From: SIG607 sp045655165
Lineage (GTDB): Bacteria > Bacillota > Clostridia > Oscillospirales > Acutalibacteraceae
Direction of reading: 5' to 3'
NCBI GenBank assembly: GCA_045655165.1
Contig: JAZOOT010000042.1
Span: 1 to 14,781 of the forward strand
DNA: 14,781 nucleotides
Positions 1 to 6,648 of the stretch are shown here, piece by piece. The notes under the pieces are model-generated. The model searched no databases and was not told where the DNA came from. It was given only the letters and a program-made list of their open reading frames with translations. A program made the translations under genes and the position numbers. Position 1 is the stretch's first letter; each line of letters begins with the position of its first letter.

Positions 1-879
1 GGAAAAGGCGCCGAAGTTATTGTTGATTACTTTTATGAAAACAAAATTACACCCAAACTTGTTGTTGATGAGGGTGGTGCTGTTGTAGAAAACGTTTTCC
101 CAGGCGTAAAGGCCCCTTGTGGCCTTATTGGTATTGCCGAAAAAGGAATGATAGATGTTATGTACTCTGTTAAATCGGCAGGAGGTCACGCGTCGGCTCC
201 TAAACCAAATATGCCGGTTGATACTTTGGCAAAAGCGTGTTGCAAAGTGATTAAAAACCCTTTTAAATTGCACTTAACTGCACCTGCCGCAAAAATGTTT
301 GATACTCTTGGCAGACATTCAAGTTTTGTTTATAAAATGATTTTTGCAAACCTTTGGCTGTTTTTGCCTGTGCTTGATTTAATTTGTAAAAGCAGTGGCG
401 GTGAATTAAACGCTTTAATGCGAACAACTGTTGCATTTACTCAAATGCAGGGAAGTAGTGCCACAAATGTAATTCCACCCAATGCATCTCTTGTTTCAAA
501 TATTCGCCTTAACCCTGCTGATACAATAGATTCGGCTTTAGAATATTTAAAGAAAACCGTTGATGATGATAAAGTTACCATTACTGCGCTTCACGGAATG
601 AATCCAAGCCGAATTTCGCGTACCGATTGTGAGGGATACGAAATTGTAAGCCGCGCGGTTGCAACCACTTGGAAAGGCAGTATTGTTTCGCCGTATTTAA
701 TGGTACAATGCTCTGATTCGCGCCATTACGGCAAAATTTCCGATAAAGTTTACCGTTTTTCCGCAATGGATTTAACAAGCGAAGAACGTGCAACAATTCA
801 CGGAAATAACGAAAAAATCCGCCTTGAAACAATAAACAAAGCGGTAGAATTTTATATTACACTTATTAAAATGTGTTAA
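1..879 (+). CDS. M20-family metallopeptidase, 3' part (5' end beyond window)
   Basis: The frame is open from base 1, so the gene is cut by the window edge; 292 C-terminal residues are visible. Diagnostic M20 features appear in order: DEGG (window residues about 23-26), the IAEKG segment (about 46-50), GGHAS at the start of the dimerisation/lid domain, and DSRHY near residue 240, whose His fits the last metal ligand of the family. The IAEKG and DSRHY contexts resemble the carboxypeptidase S/PM20D1 branch more than the ArgE or DapE branches. Such enzymes are zinc-dependent and hydrolyse peptide or N-acyl-amino-acid bonds; the substrate here cannot be told. An internal ATG at 148 is not the start, because conserved sequence lies upstream. 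The gene ends directly at a strong hairpin terminator. Family call firm, substrate unknown. Confidence 0.88.
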   Translation, partial: GKGAEVIVDYFYENKITPKLVVDEGGAVVENVFPGVKAPCGLIGIAEKGMIDVMYSVKSAGGHASAPKPNMPVDTLAKACCKVIKNPFKLHLTAPAAKMFDTLGRHSSFVYKMIFANLWLFLPVLDLICKSSGGELNALMRTTVAFTQMQGSSATNVIPPNASLVSNIRLNPADTIDSALEYLKKTVDDDKVTITALHGMNPSRISRTDCEGYEIVSRAVATTWKGSIVSPYLMVQCSDSRHYGKISDKVYRFSAMDLTSEERATIHGNNEKIRLETINKAVEFYITLIKMC

Positions 880-910
880 AAAAGCACTTGCGAAAGCAAG
901 TGCTTTTTTT
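878..910. terminator. bidirectional intrinsic terminator between convergent genes
   Basis: The stem GCACTTGC (884-891) and its complement (896-903) enclose a GAAA loop. Six A-T pairs extend the stem, leaving a T-run to 910 on the plus strand and an equivalent T-run on the minus strand. It overlaps the stop codon of the peptidase gene and lies just beyond the stop of the minus-strand membrane protein gene, so it can end both transcripts. Confidence 0.92.
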
Positions 911-911
911 A

Positions 912-1283
912 TTAAGACCGTTTGCTATGGGCCCAAGAAATTGCGCTAATAGAAATCAAGGTAAGATATGTTATCAAATCAAAATTTTGAAAGCCGCTAA
1001 TAATAAATGAGATTATGCCTGAAACAGAAAAAATACAAGATATTATGGTGACTAATAATTCAAATATATTCAAAAACCATTCGGGGCACATTGAATTTTT
1101 TGTTTGAATGAATATAACAAAGAAAACACCAAAAAAACAAATAGGAGACAATATCGGTGTTGTTATAATTATTTCATTTTTATCTTCCGCCGTCCCAAAA
1201 AGAATAAACAACAAGTATAATAGAAAGGCGATAGTAGGTGGAATTATTAAGGACAATTTATTTTTATAAATTTTATCAAGCAA
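912..1283 (-). CDS. unrecognised small membrane protein, four predicted helices
   Basis: I do not recognise this 123-residue protein. It has four hydrophobic stretches (about residues 11-31, 39-60, 70-97 and 102-118) joined by short polar loops, and ends in a basic tail (HSKRS). No catalytic or binding motif is visible. It is preceded by an extended -10 promoter and followed by a shared terminator, which supports a real transcription unit. The start is odd. The coordinates given use TTG at 1283, but the near-consensus Shine-Dalgarno AGGCGGTGAT (1307-1298) lies about 18 nt upstream of it, too far for normal use. An in-frame ATA at 1292-1290 sits at the right distance and would give an N-terminus of the form xRKLLDKIYKNK. 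The start codon may have decayed from ATG, or a non-standard start may be used. No functional neighbour gives a clue. Confidence 0.55.
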   Translation of the reverse strand: MLDKIYKNKLSLIIPPTIAFLLYLLFILFGTAEDKNEIIITTPILSPICFFGVFFVIFIQTKNSMCPEWFLNIFELLVTIISCIFSVSGIISFIISGFQNFDLITYLTLISISAISWAHSKRS

Positions 1284-1313
1284 TTTTCTTATTTATCATC
1301 ACCGCCTGAATTA

Positions 1314-1342
1314 ATTATAGCATAAATTTGCACGAAGTGCAA
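1314..1342 (-). promoter_or_regulatory. extended -10 sigma-A-type promoter for the 912-1283 gene
   Basis: On the minus strand, TATAAT occupies 1319-1314 and is preceded by TG one base upstream (1322-1321), an extended -10. A -35 at 17 bp spacing would be TTGCAC (1342-1337), which matches only TTG and lies inside the first hairpin of the repeat array. The inferred transcription start is near 1307, right at the Shine-Dalgarno sequence, so the leader would be very short. Confidence 0.6.
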
Positions 1343-1566
1343 CATCTCGCGTGTAGCGTGTGTTTGCACAGTAGGCGCAACTTCATTTCTCCGTAGGAGA
1401 ACATCGTTGGTACAAAGTATCACACCGTTTACACCGAAAGGTGTAACATCGTTTACGCGAAGCATAACTTCGTTTTGTGTCCACTAATGCGGAATGATGT
1501 TGACCTAAAGGTCAAATGATGTTTGCGGTTTTACCGCAAAACGATGTTGTGCCCTTTCGGACACAA
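1328..1566. repeat. array of about 11 variable hairpins joined by conserved 6-nt linkers
   Basis: Short inverted repeats follow one another every 21-26 nt. Clear stems include TTGCAC/GTGCAA (1328-1342), TTCTCC/GGAGAA (1387-1401), TGGTAC/GTATCA (1408-1422), TTACACC/GGTGTAA with GAAA loop (1429-1446), TTACGC/GCATAA (1453-1467), TTGACC/GGTCAA (1500-1515), TTTGCGGT/ACCGCAAA (1522-1540) and TTGTGCCC/GGACACAA (1547-1566). Degenerate units lie at 1348-1360, 1364-1380 and 1474-1494. Stem sequences differ from unit to unit, yet nearly all open with TT and close with AA. Linkers are CTTCAT, CATCGT, CACCGT, CATCGT, CTTCGT on the left, and TGATG, ATGATG, ACGATG on the right, the latter being the reverse complement of the left type. 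No coding frame is maintained because the period varies. It fills the gap between the promoter of the membrane protein gene and the tRNA terminator. Structure seen directly; function unknown. Confidence 0.88.
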
Positions 1567-1570
1567 ACAC

Positions 1571-1607
1571 AAAAAATAAAGGACTACCGAAGTAGTCCTT
1601 TATTTTT

Positions 1608-1608
<1 letters not shown>
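1571..1608. terminator. intrinsic terminator of tRNA-Thr(GGU), symmetric on both strands
   Basis: A perfect 17-bp inverted repeat (1571-1587 and 1592-1608) encloses a CGAA loop (TTCG on the minus strand) and has an A-run on one side and a T-run on the other. It begins at the encoded CCA of the minus-strand tRNA, so it most likely ends that transcript. It could also stop any plus-strand transcript that crosses the hairpin array. Confidence 0.92.
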
Positions 1609-1683
<75 letters not shown>

Positions 1684-1696
1684 GTGAACAATGGAT

Positions 1697-1725
1697 ATTA
1701 TATATTCAAGCCACGCTTTTGTCAA
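1697..1725 (-). promoter_or_regulatory. consensus sigma-A promoter of tRNA-Thr(GGU)
   Basis: On the minus strand a perfect TTGACA (1725-1720) and a perfect TATAAT (1702-1697) are separated by exactly 17 bp. The expected start lies about 7 nt beyond the -10, near 1690, giving a leader of only a few nucleotides before the tRNA 5' end at 1683. A full consensus fits a stable-RNA gene. Confidence 0.93.
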
Positions 1726-1779
1726 GTGTTTTTTTAAAAAAGAGAAAAGGTTAAAAATGGTTACAATATGCTAATAGTA

Positions 1780-1809
1780 TTGACAAATAAGCCAATAATT
1801 TGTTATTAT
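1780..1809 (+). promoter_or_regulatory. sigma-A promoter for the yicC-rsgA gene block
   Basis: A perfect TTGACA at 1780-1785 is followed after 18 bp by TATTAT (1804-1809), five of six bases of the -10 consensus. Transcription would start near 1816, about 27 nt before the GTG start of yicC. It diverges from the tRNA-Thr(GGU) promoter, with about 54 bp between the two -35 boxes. Confidence 0.78.
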
Positions 1810-1842
1810 ATATATAACTATATATTATATTGGGGTGGTATT

Positions 1843-2721
1843 GTGTCAAGAAGTATGACCGGTTACGGAAGAAGCGAAAAACAGTTTAATGGCTTCGATG
1901 TAACCGTTGAAATGAAATCGGTTAACCACAGGTATTTTGAATCCAACATTAAAACCCCGCGCGGTTATTCTTTTTTAGAAGAAAAGGTTGTTTCGTATCT
2001 TAAAGAACGAATTGCCAGAGGTAAGGTTGAAGTTTATATTTCGCTTATAGAAAACGGCAGTAATTCACTTGAAATGGTTGTTAATAACGATTTTGCAGGG
2101 GAATATATAAACGCGCTAAAACAGCTTGCCAAACGCTTTAAGGTTAAAAACGATATTTCGGTTATGCGACTTGCACAAAACAGCGATATTGTTTCTTTTA
2201 AGAAAAAGAGTATTGATGAAGAAGTAATAACCGAAGCGGTGCTTTCTGCCGTTGTAGAAGCAACCGATAAGTTTTGTGAAATGCGCAAAACCGAGGGCGA
2301 AAAGCTTAAATGTGATATTTGCTCTCGTGCCGATGAAATTATTAAAAAGGTTACTTTCATTGAAGAAAGAACACCGCAAAGTGTTAAGGCATACCGCGAA
2401 CGCTTAGAACAAAAAATAAAAGACCTTTTGGGCGATGCACAAATTGATGAGCAACGAATTGTAACTGAAACAGCTATTATGGCAGATAAAGTTGCGGTTG
2501 ATGAAGAAACAGTTCGTTTAAGAAGCCATATTGAACAGCTTAAAGTCCTTTTGGAAAAAGATGAACCCATTGGCCGAAAACTTGACTTTATTGTTCAGGA
2601 AATGAACCGCGAAGCCAACACAACCGGCTCTAAAGCATCGGATATTGAAATTACAAATACCGTTGTTGACATTAAATCGGAAATTGAAAAAATACGCGAA
2701 CAAATTCAAAACATTGAATAA
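1843..2721 (+). CDS. yicC: YicC/YloC-family endoribonuclease
   Basis: The 292-residue product is the usual length for the family. It opens with SRSMTGYGR, the hallmark YicC N-terminus, followed by VEMKSVNHRYFE and RGKVEV in the N-terminal domain. The C-terminal DUF1732 domain ends with VRLRSHIEQLK, GRKLDFIVQEMNREANTTGSKA and an acidic helix. Members of this family have been shown to be endoribonucleases acting in RNA turnover; the target here is unknown. I chose GTG at 1843. It stands 4 nt after a GGGGTGG Shine-Dalgarno (1832-1838), lies downstream of the promoter, and leaves the family-typical few residues before SMTGYGR. The frame runs open upstream to 1768, but that stretch overlaps the promoter. 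First gene of the block; as in Bacillus (yloC), it precedes remA. Confidence 0.93.
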   Translation: MSRSMTGYGRSEKQFNGFDVTVEMKSVNHRYFESNIKTPRGYSFLEEKVVSYLKERIARGKVEVYISLIENGSNSLEMVVNNDFAGEYINALKQLAKRFKVKNDISVMRLAQNSDIVSFKKKSIDEEVITEAVLSAVVEATDKFCEMRKTEGEKLKCDICSRADEIIKKVTFIEERTPQSVKAYRERLEQKIKDLLGDAQIDEQRIVTETAIMADKVAVDEETVRLRSHIEQLKVLLEKDEPIGRKLDFIVQEMNREANTTGSKASDIEITNTVVDIKSEIEKIREQIQNIE

Positions 2722-2730
2722 GAGGTAACT

Positions 2731-2982
2731 ATGAAACTTGTGAACATTGGTTTTGGTAATATGATTTCGGCTGATAGAATAATTACAATTGTCAGCCCCG
2801 AATCTGCACCGGTTAAGCGTCTTGTCAGCGAAGCAAAAGAAGCAGGCAACATTATTGACGCTACCCATGGCAGAAAAACCCACGCTGTTATAGTTACCGA
2901 TAGCGGACATATTGTTTTAAGTTATTTGCAGGCGGAAACAATTGCAAACCGTATAGCAAACGAGGGTGGCGAAAATGCGTAA
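2731..2982 (+). CDS. remA: RemA-family DNA-binding regulator (DUF370)
   Basis: The 83-residue protein carries the RemA signature almost throughout: INIGFGN-type N-terminus (VNIGFGNMISADR), IVSPESAPVKR, IDATHGRKTHAVIV, and SGHIVLSYLQAETIANR. In Bacillus subtilis RemA binds DNA upstream of biofilm-matrix and osmoprotection genes as a ring-shaped oligomer. Outside Bacillus the role is little known, so the regulon here cannot be predicted. It starts at ATG 2731 behind an AGAGGT ribosome site that begins at the yicC stop. It overlaps the gmk start by 8 nt, which suggests translational coupling. The position between yicC and gmk is the same as in Bacillus (ylzA). Confidence 0.93.
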   Translation: MKLVNIGFGNMISADRIITIVSPESAPVKRLVSEAKEAGNIIDATHGRKTHAVIVTDSGHIVLSYLQAETIANRIANEGGENA

Positions 2983-3535
2983 AGGTAATTTAATTGTTCT
3001 TTCGGGCCCGTCGGGCTCGGGTAAAGATACTGTTTTGGCTCAACTGCTAAAAAAAGATAAAGATATTAAGCTTTCTATTTCTTCCATTACCCGCCCAATG
3101 CGCGTTGGTGAGGTTGAAGGCGAAAAATACCACTTTATTTCCCGCGAAGAGTTTGAAGAACTTATTAAAAATGATAGTTTGCTTGAATATAACGTTTTTG
3201 TGGGTAACTATTACGGTACACCAAAAAAAGCCGTCTACGACGCATTGCTTAACGGAAAAGACGTTATTTTGGAAATTGACGTAAACGGCGCCGACCAAAT
3301 ACGGGCAAAATGCCCCGAAGCCGTTTCGGTGTTTATAATGCCCCCATCTTACGAAGAATTAAAAAGGCGTCTTACAGGCAGGGGAACCGATAGCCAAGAG
3401 GTAATTGAAAAGCGCTTAAAAGAAGCGCTTAGCGAAATGGAACGCGCAAAAGACTATAATTACGTTGTAAAGAATGATATCCTTGAAAAAGCAGTAGAGG
3501 ATGTTCTTAATATAATACTTTCCCACAGGAAATAA
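2975..3535 (+). CDS. gmk: guanylate kinase
   Basis: This 186-residue cytoplasmic enzyme transfers phosphate from ATP to GMP or dGMP to give GDP or dGDP. The P-loop GPSGSGKD lies at residues 11-18. The GMP-binding segment follows: SITRPMRVGEVEGEKYHF (about residues 36-53), then EYNVFVGNYYGTP and VILEIDVNGADQIR. RLTGRGTD corresponds to the lid and catalytic arginine region. I chose ATG 2975 over the in-frame GTG at 2966 because GAGGGTGG (2962-2969) sits 5 nt upstream of the ATG, and that site overlaps the GTG. The start overlaps the end of remA. Length and motifs are normal for the family. Confidence 0.96.
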   Translation: MRKGNLIVLSGPSGSGKDTVLAQLLKKDKDIKLSISSITRPMRVGEVEGEKYHFISREEFEELIKNDSLLEYNVFVGNYYGTPKKAVYDALLNGKDVILEIDVNGADQIRAKCPEAVSVFIMPPSYEELKRRLTGRGTDSQEVIEKRLKEALSEMERAKDYNYVVKNDILEKAVEDVLNIILSHRK

Positions 3536-3560
3536 AACTAAATTTATGAGGTGTAAAAAA

Positions 3561-3740
3561 ATGTTAAAACCCGAAATTGGAAAACTTATTGGAACTTGCA
3601 AAAACCGTTACCAACTTGTGTTGGAAATTAGTAAAAAAGCAAGGGAAATTGCAAAAAAAGCCGAAGAAAACGATGAAATTTTGCTTGTAAAACCGGTATC
3701 ACTTGCAATTGATGAAATTGCTAAAGAAAAAAATCTTTAA
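3561..3740 (+). CDS. rpoZ: DNA-directed RNA polymerase omega subunit
   Basis: A 59-residue protein, at the short end for omega. It shows the family core: LKPEIGKL near the N-terminus, NRYQLVLEISKKAREIAKKA (residues 20-39), and PVSLAIDEIA near the C-terminus. Omega assists folding and assembly of the beta-prime subunit. An in-frame ATG at 3546 would add five residues (MRCKK), but the Shine-Dalgarno GAGGTG (3548-3553) overlaps that codon and is spaced 7 nt from ATG 3561, so the shorter form is preferred. It follows gmk after about 25 nt, as in Bacillus. Confidence 0.9.
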   Translation: MLKPEIGKLIGTCKNRYQLVLEISKKAREIAKKAEENDEILLVKPVSLAIDEIAKEKNL

Positions 3741-3774
3741 TTAAAAACTATAAAAACGATAAGGGGTGTGTGTT

Positions 3775-6192
3775 GTGGAAAAAATTGCTAAAGTTGTAAT
3801 AGAAAAAGCAACATTGCAGTTTGATTCGCAATACTCTTATGTAATACCCCAAACTTTGCTTAATTCCTGCCAAGAGGGTAAACGGGTTATTGTTCCTTTT
3901 GGTAGGGGCAATATTAAAAAACAAGGCGTTATTTTGCATATTGATAACACCGAAAATGTAGACGGTTTAAAACCCGTTTTACAGGTTCTTGACGAAAACC
4001 CTGTTTTAAACGGCGAAATGATTGCTTTGTGTGAATGGATGCACAACAATACGTTTTGCACCTACTTTGATGCAATTCACACCATTTTGCCAACAGGTAT
4101 AAATTATAAAATTATAGAAACTTTTAGCACCGTAAATGAATTTTGCAGTGAACTTAATGAACAGGAAACTTTAATATACAACTACGTTTCTAAAAAAGGC
4201 GAAGTAGCAAAAACTAAAATTATTAACGATTTTTCTTTAAATGATGATTTAATTTTGGTTTCACTTTGCACAAAGGGTGCGCTTGTTAAAAACGACAGCG
4301 CCCACCGTAATATTTCGGATGCAACTGAAAAAATGGTGCATCTTTGCTGTGAAGAGGGTGAACTGCCTTCTAAACTTACAAAGCAACAAAATTCAGTGCT
4401 AAGTGTTTTGCAAGAACTTGGTGATGCTTCGTTAAAAGAAATTCTTTATTTCACAGGTGTAAGCGCTTCGGTTGTTAAAACCTTAGAAAAAAACGGTATT
4501 GTGGCAACCTATGAAAAAGAGGTTTTCAGAATACCTGATTACAACAAAAACGAAAGCCCAAAAGAAATTGTGCTAAATGAAGAACAACAGGTGGCTTATA
4601 ATGCGCTTGCTGAAAAAATAGATAGTAACACCGCTTGTTGCGAATTGCTTTACGGTGTTACAGGAAGCGGTAAAACACAAGTTTTCTTAAAACTTGTTGA
4701 TAAGGTAGTAGAAAGCGGTAAGGGTGTTATTGTAATGGTGCCCGAAATTTCGCTTACTCCGCAAACAATTTCTTTGTTTGCCGCGCGTTACGGTAATAAA
4801 ATTGCGGTTTTTCACAGTGCAATGTCTTTAGGGCAAAGAACCGATGAATGGAAACGTGTTAAAAACGGCGAAGCACAGGTAGCAATTGGCACTAGAAGTG
4901 CGGTTTTTGCTCCTTTTGAAAATTTAGGGCTTATAATAATGGATGAAGAGCAGGAGCACACCTATAAATCCGAAAAATCGCCCCGTTTCCACGCAAGAAA
5001 TGTTGCAAAATTCAGGGCAAACAGACACGGTGCAATGCTTCTTTTGGCATCTGCCACACCTTCGGTTGAAAGTTTTTGCAATGCAAAACTTGGTAAATAC
5101 GGGCTTCACACCTTGCGCCACCGTTACGCAAATGCAATTTTGCCCGAAGTGGTTACGGTTGATATGCAAAAAGAAGTGCTTTCGGGCAATTCGGCAAGTA
5201 TTAGCCGTACAATGTATGAAGAAATAAGTAAAGTGTTAGAGGCAAAAAAACAGGCAATTTTGCTTTTAAACCGTCGTGGATACAAAACATATATATCTTG
5301 CCCCGGTTGTTCTTGGGTGGCTACTTGTCCTAACTGCAGTATTTCGCTAACCTATCATAACGCAAACAAACGGCTAATGTGCCATTACTGCGGTTATTCG
5401 GCAGCAATAGATAAATCTTGCCCCATGTGTGGCAGTGAACATTTAAAATTCTTTGGTTTGGGCACCCAAAAATTAGAAGAAGAATTACAGTCATATTTTC
5501 CAACATCTAAAATCTTACGGCTTGATGCCGATACAACAATGAGCCGCGATGCGTTTTCAGGAAGTTTAAAATGCTTTGCCGATGGTGAGTACGATTTAAT
5601 GATAGGTACTCAAATGGTGGCAAAAGGGCTTGATTTTAAAAACGTTACTTTGGTTGGCGTTGTTGGTGCCGACCAAGCAATGTACAGTGAAGATTTTAGA
5701 AGTTTTGAACGCACTTTTTCTTTGTTAACGCAGGTAATTGGCCGCGCGGGCAGGGGTGAATTTAAAGGCAAAGCCGTTATTCAAACCACTTCACCCGACA
5801 GCGAACTAATAAAACAGGCGGTTAAGCAAGATTACGAAGCGTTTTACAATACCGAAATTACAACGCGTAAACTTATGACCTACCCGCCATACTGTGATAT
5901 GGTTATTATAACTGCTTCTTCTACCGTAAGGGAGTTTGCAAACGAAACGGTTAAGGAAATATTTAATAATTTAAAAAATGGTATAAACGGTGAATTTAGC
6001 GATGTTAAAATGGTTGTCTTGGGGCCATCTGCTGCCTCAATTCCCAAAATAAGCAACCGCTACCGTTTTAGAATGATAATTAAAACAAGGAACAACGCAA
6101 AGTTCCGTGAACTTGTAAGACAGGCAATACAGGTTAAGCTTAAAAACGATACTTCGGTATCGGTTGATATTAACCCCGAAACAATTATTTAA
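3775..6192 (+). CDS. priA: primosomal replication-restart helicase PriA
   Basis: PriA is a superfamily 2 3'-to-5' DNA helicase that recognises stalled forks and reloads the replicative helicase. The 805-residue product matches the usual size. An N-terminal 3'-DNA-binding domain (RVIVPFGRGNIKKQGVIL) precedes the Walker A loop GVTGSGKT near residue 295 and the Walker B box DEEQ near 390. Eight cysteines in four CxxC pairs (CPGC, CPNC, CHYC, CPMC; about 509-552) form the zinc-binding insert. Motif V (GTQMVAKGLDF) and motif VI (QVIGRAGRGE, near 653) follow. The box reads DEEQ where E. coli has DEEH, which I believe is common in clostridial PriA. I chose GTG 3775 because AAGGGG (3761-3766) lies 8 nt ahead; an in-frame GTG at 3766 overlaps that site. 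coaBC, which usually separates rpoZ and priA in Bacillus, is absent. Confidence 0.96.
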   Translation: MEKIAKVVIEKATLQFDSQYSYVIPQTLLNSCQEGKRVIVPFGRGNIKKQGVILHIDNTENVDGLKPVLQVLDENPVLNGEMIALCEWMHNNTFCTYFDAIHTILPTGINYKIIETFSTVNEFCSELNEQETLIYNYVSKKGEVAKTKIINDFSLNDDLILVSLCTKGALVKNDSAHRNISDATEKMVHLCCEEGELPSKLTKQQNSVLSVLQELGDASLKEILYFTGVSASVVKTLEKNGIVATYEKEVFRIPDYNKNESPKEIVLNEEQQVAYNALAEKIDSNTACCELLYGVTGSGKTQVFLKLVDKVVESGKGVIVMVPEISLTPQTISLFAARYGNKIAVFHSAMSLGQRTDEWKRVKNGEAQVAIGTRSAVFAPFENLGLIIMDEEQEHTYKSEKSPRFHARNVAKFRANRHGAMLLLASATPSVESFCNAKLGKYGLHTLRHRYANAILPEVVTVDMQKEVLSGNSASISRTMYEEISKVLEAKKQAILLLNRRGYKTYISCPGCSWVATCPNCSISLTYHNANKRLMCHYCGYSAAIDKSCPMCGSEHLKFFGLGTQKLEEELQSYFPTSKILRLDADTTMSRDAFSGSLKCFADGEYDLMIGTQMVAKGLDFKNVTLVGVVGADQAMYSEDFRSFERTFSLLTQVIGRAGRGEFKGKAVIQTTSPDSELIKQAVKQDYEAFYNTEITTRKLMTYPPYCDMVIITASSTVREFANETVKEIFNNLKNGINGEFSDVKMVVLGPSAASIPKISNRYRFRMIIKTRNNAKFRELVRQAIQVKLKNDTSVSVDINPETII

Positions 6193-6201
6193 GGAGTAAA
6201 A

Positions 6202-6645
6202 ATGGCAATTAGGAATATTACAAAATATGGACAAGATGACATTCTTAAAAAAGTTTGCCGTTCACAATTAACATTTGATGAACGCCTTGCGCAAACGCTT
6301 GACGATATGGCGGAAACAATGTATAAAGCCGAAGGTGTTGGGCTTGCCGCACCGCAGGTTGGTATACTTCGCAGATATTGTGTTATAGATATTGGCGAGG
6401 GCTTAATTGAACTTGTAAACCCTGTAATTATTGAAAAACGCGGTGTTCAGCACGAACAAGAAGGTTGCCTTTCAATTCCGGGCGAATACGGTGTAACCGA
6501 ACGCCCTGCATACGTTAAAGTAAGAGCGCAAGACCGAAACGGCAATAATATTATTGTTGAGGGCGAGGGCTTATTAGCAAGGGCGCTTTGCCACGAAATA
6601 GACCATCTTGACGGCGTTGTGTTTTTAGACCGCCTTGTGAGGTAA
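6202..6645 (+). CDS. def: peptide deformylase
   Basis: This 147-residue metalloenzyme removes the formyl group from the N-terminal methionine of new proteins. All three family motifs are present: GVGLAAPQVG (residues 45-54), EGCLS (87-91), whose Cys is a metal ligand, and HEIDH (131-135), which supplies two His ligands and the catalytic Glu. The ATG at 6202 has a good AAGGAG site (6191-6196) overlapping the priA stop. It is followed after 3 nt by fmt, which encodes the enzyme that adds the formyl group to initiator tRNA, the standard def-fmt pair. The arrangement QEGCLSIPGEYG resembles the type of deformylase found in E. coli and many Clostridia. Confidence 0.97.
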   Translation: MAIRNITKYGQDDILKKVCRSQLTFDERLAQTLDDMAETMYKAEGVGLAAPQVGILRRYCVIDIGEGLIELVNPVIIEKRGVQHEQEGCLSIPGEYGVTERPAYVKVRAQDRNGNNIIVEGEGLLARALCHEIDHLDGVVFLDRLVR

Positions 6646-6648
6646 AAA

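Noticed and set aside
1328..1566. CRISPR array
   Set aside because: The constant part is only about 6 nt and the variable parts are self-complementary hairpins of irregular length; there is no direct repeat of CRISPR size and no cas gene.
1768..1842. N-terminal extension of YicC
   Set aside because: It spans the -35 and -10 elements and ahead of them has no ribosome site; family N-termini begin near SMTGYGR.
1810..1842. AT-rich alternating stretch upstream of yicC as a regulatory RNA or riboswitch
   Set aside because: Only about 27 nt separate the inferred transcription start from the GTG start, too short for a known riboswitch; the repeat is simple TA alternation.
2034..2570. Long antisense frames opposite yicC, and likewise opposite prpC/prkC (10364-10846) and prkC/rsgA (12380-12736)
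   Set aside because: They are the complement of strongly conserved genes, have low-complexity translations and lack ribosome sites.
4942..4953. DEEQ instead of DEEH in PriA as a sign of an altered helicase
   Set aside because: The surrounding motif is intact and, to my knowledge, Gln at this place occurs in clostridial PriA; I do not treat it as a defect.
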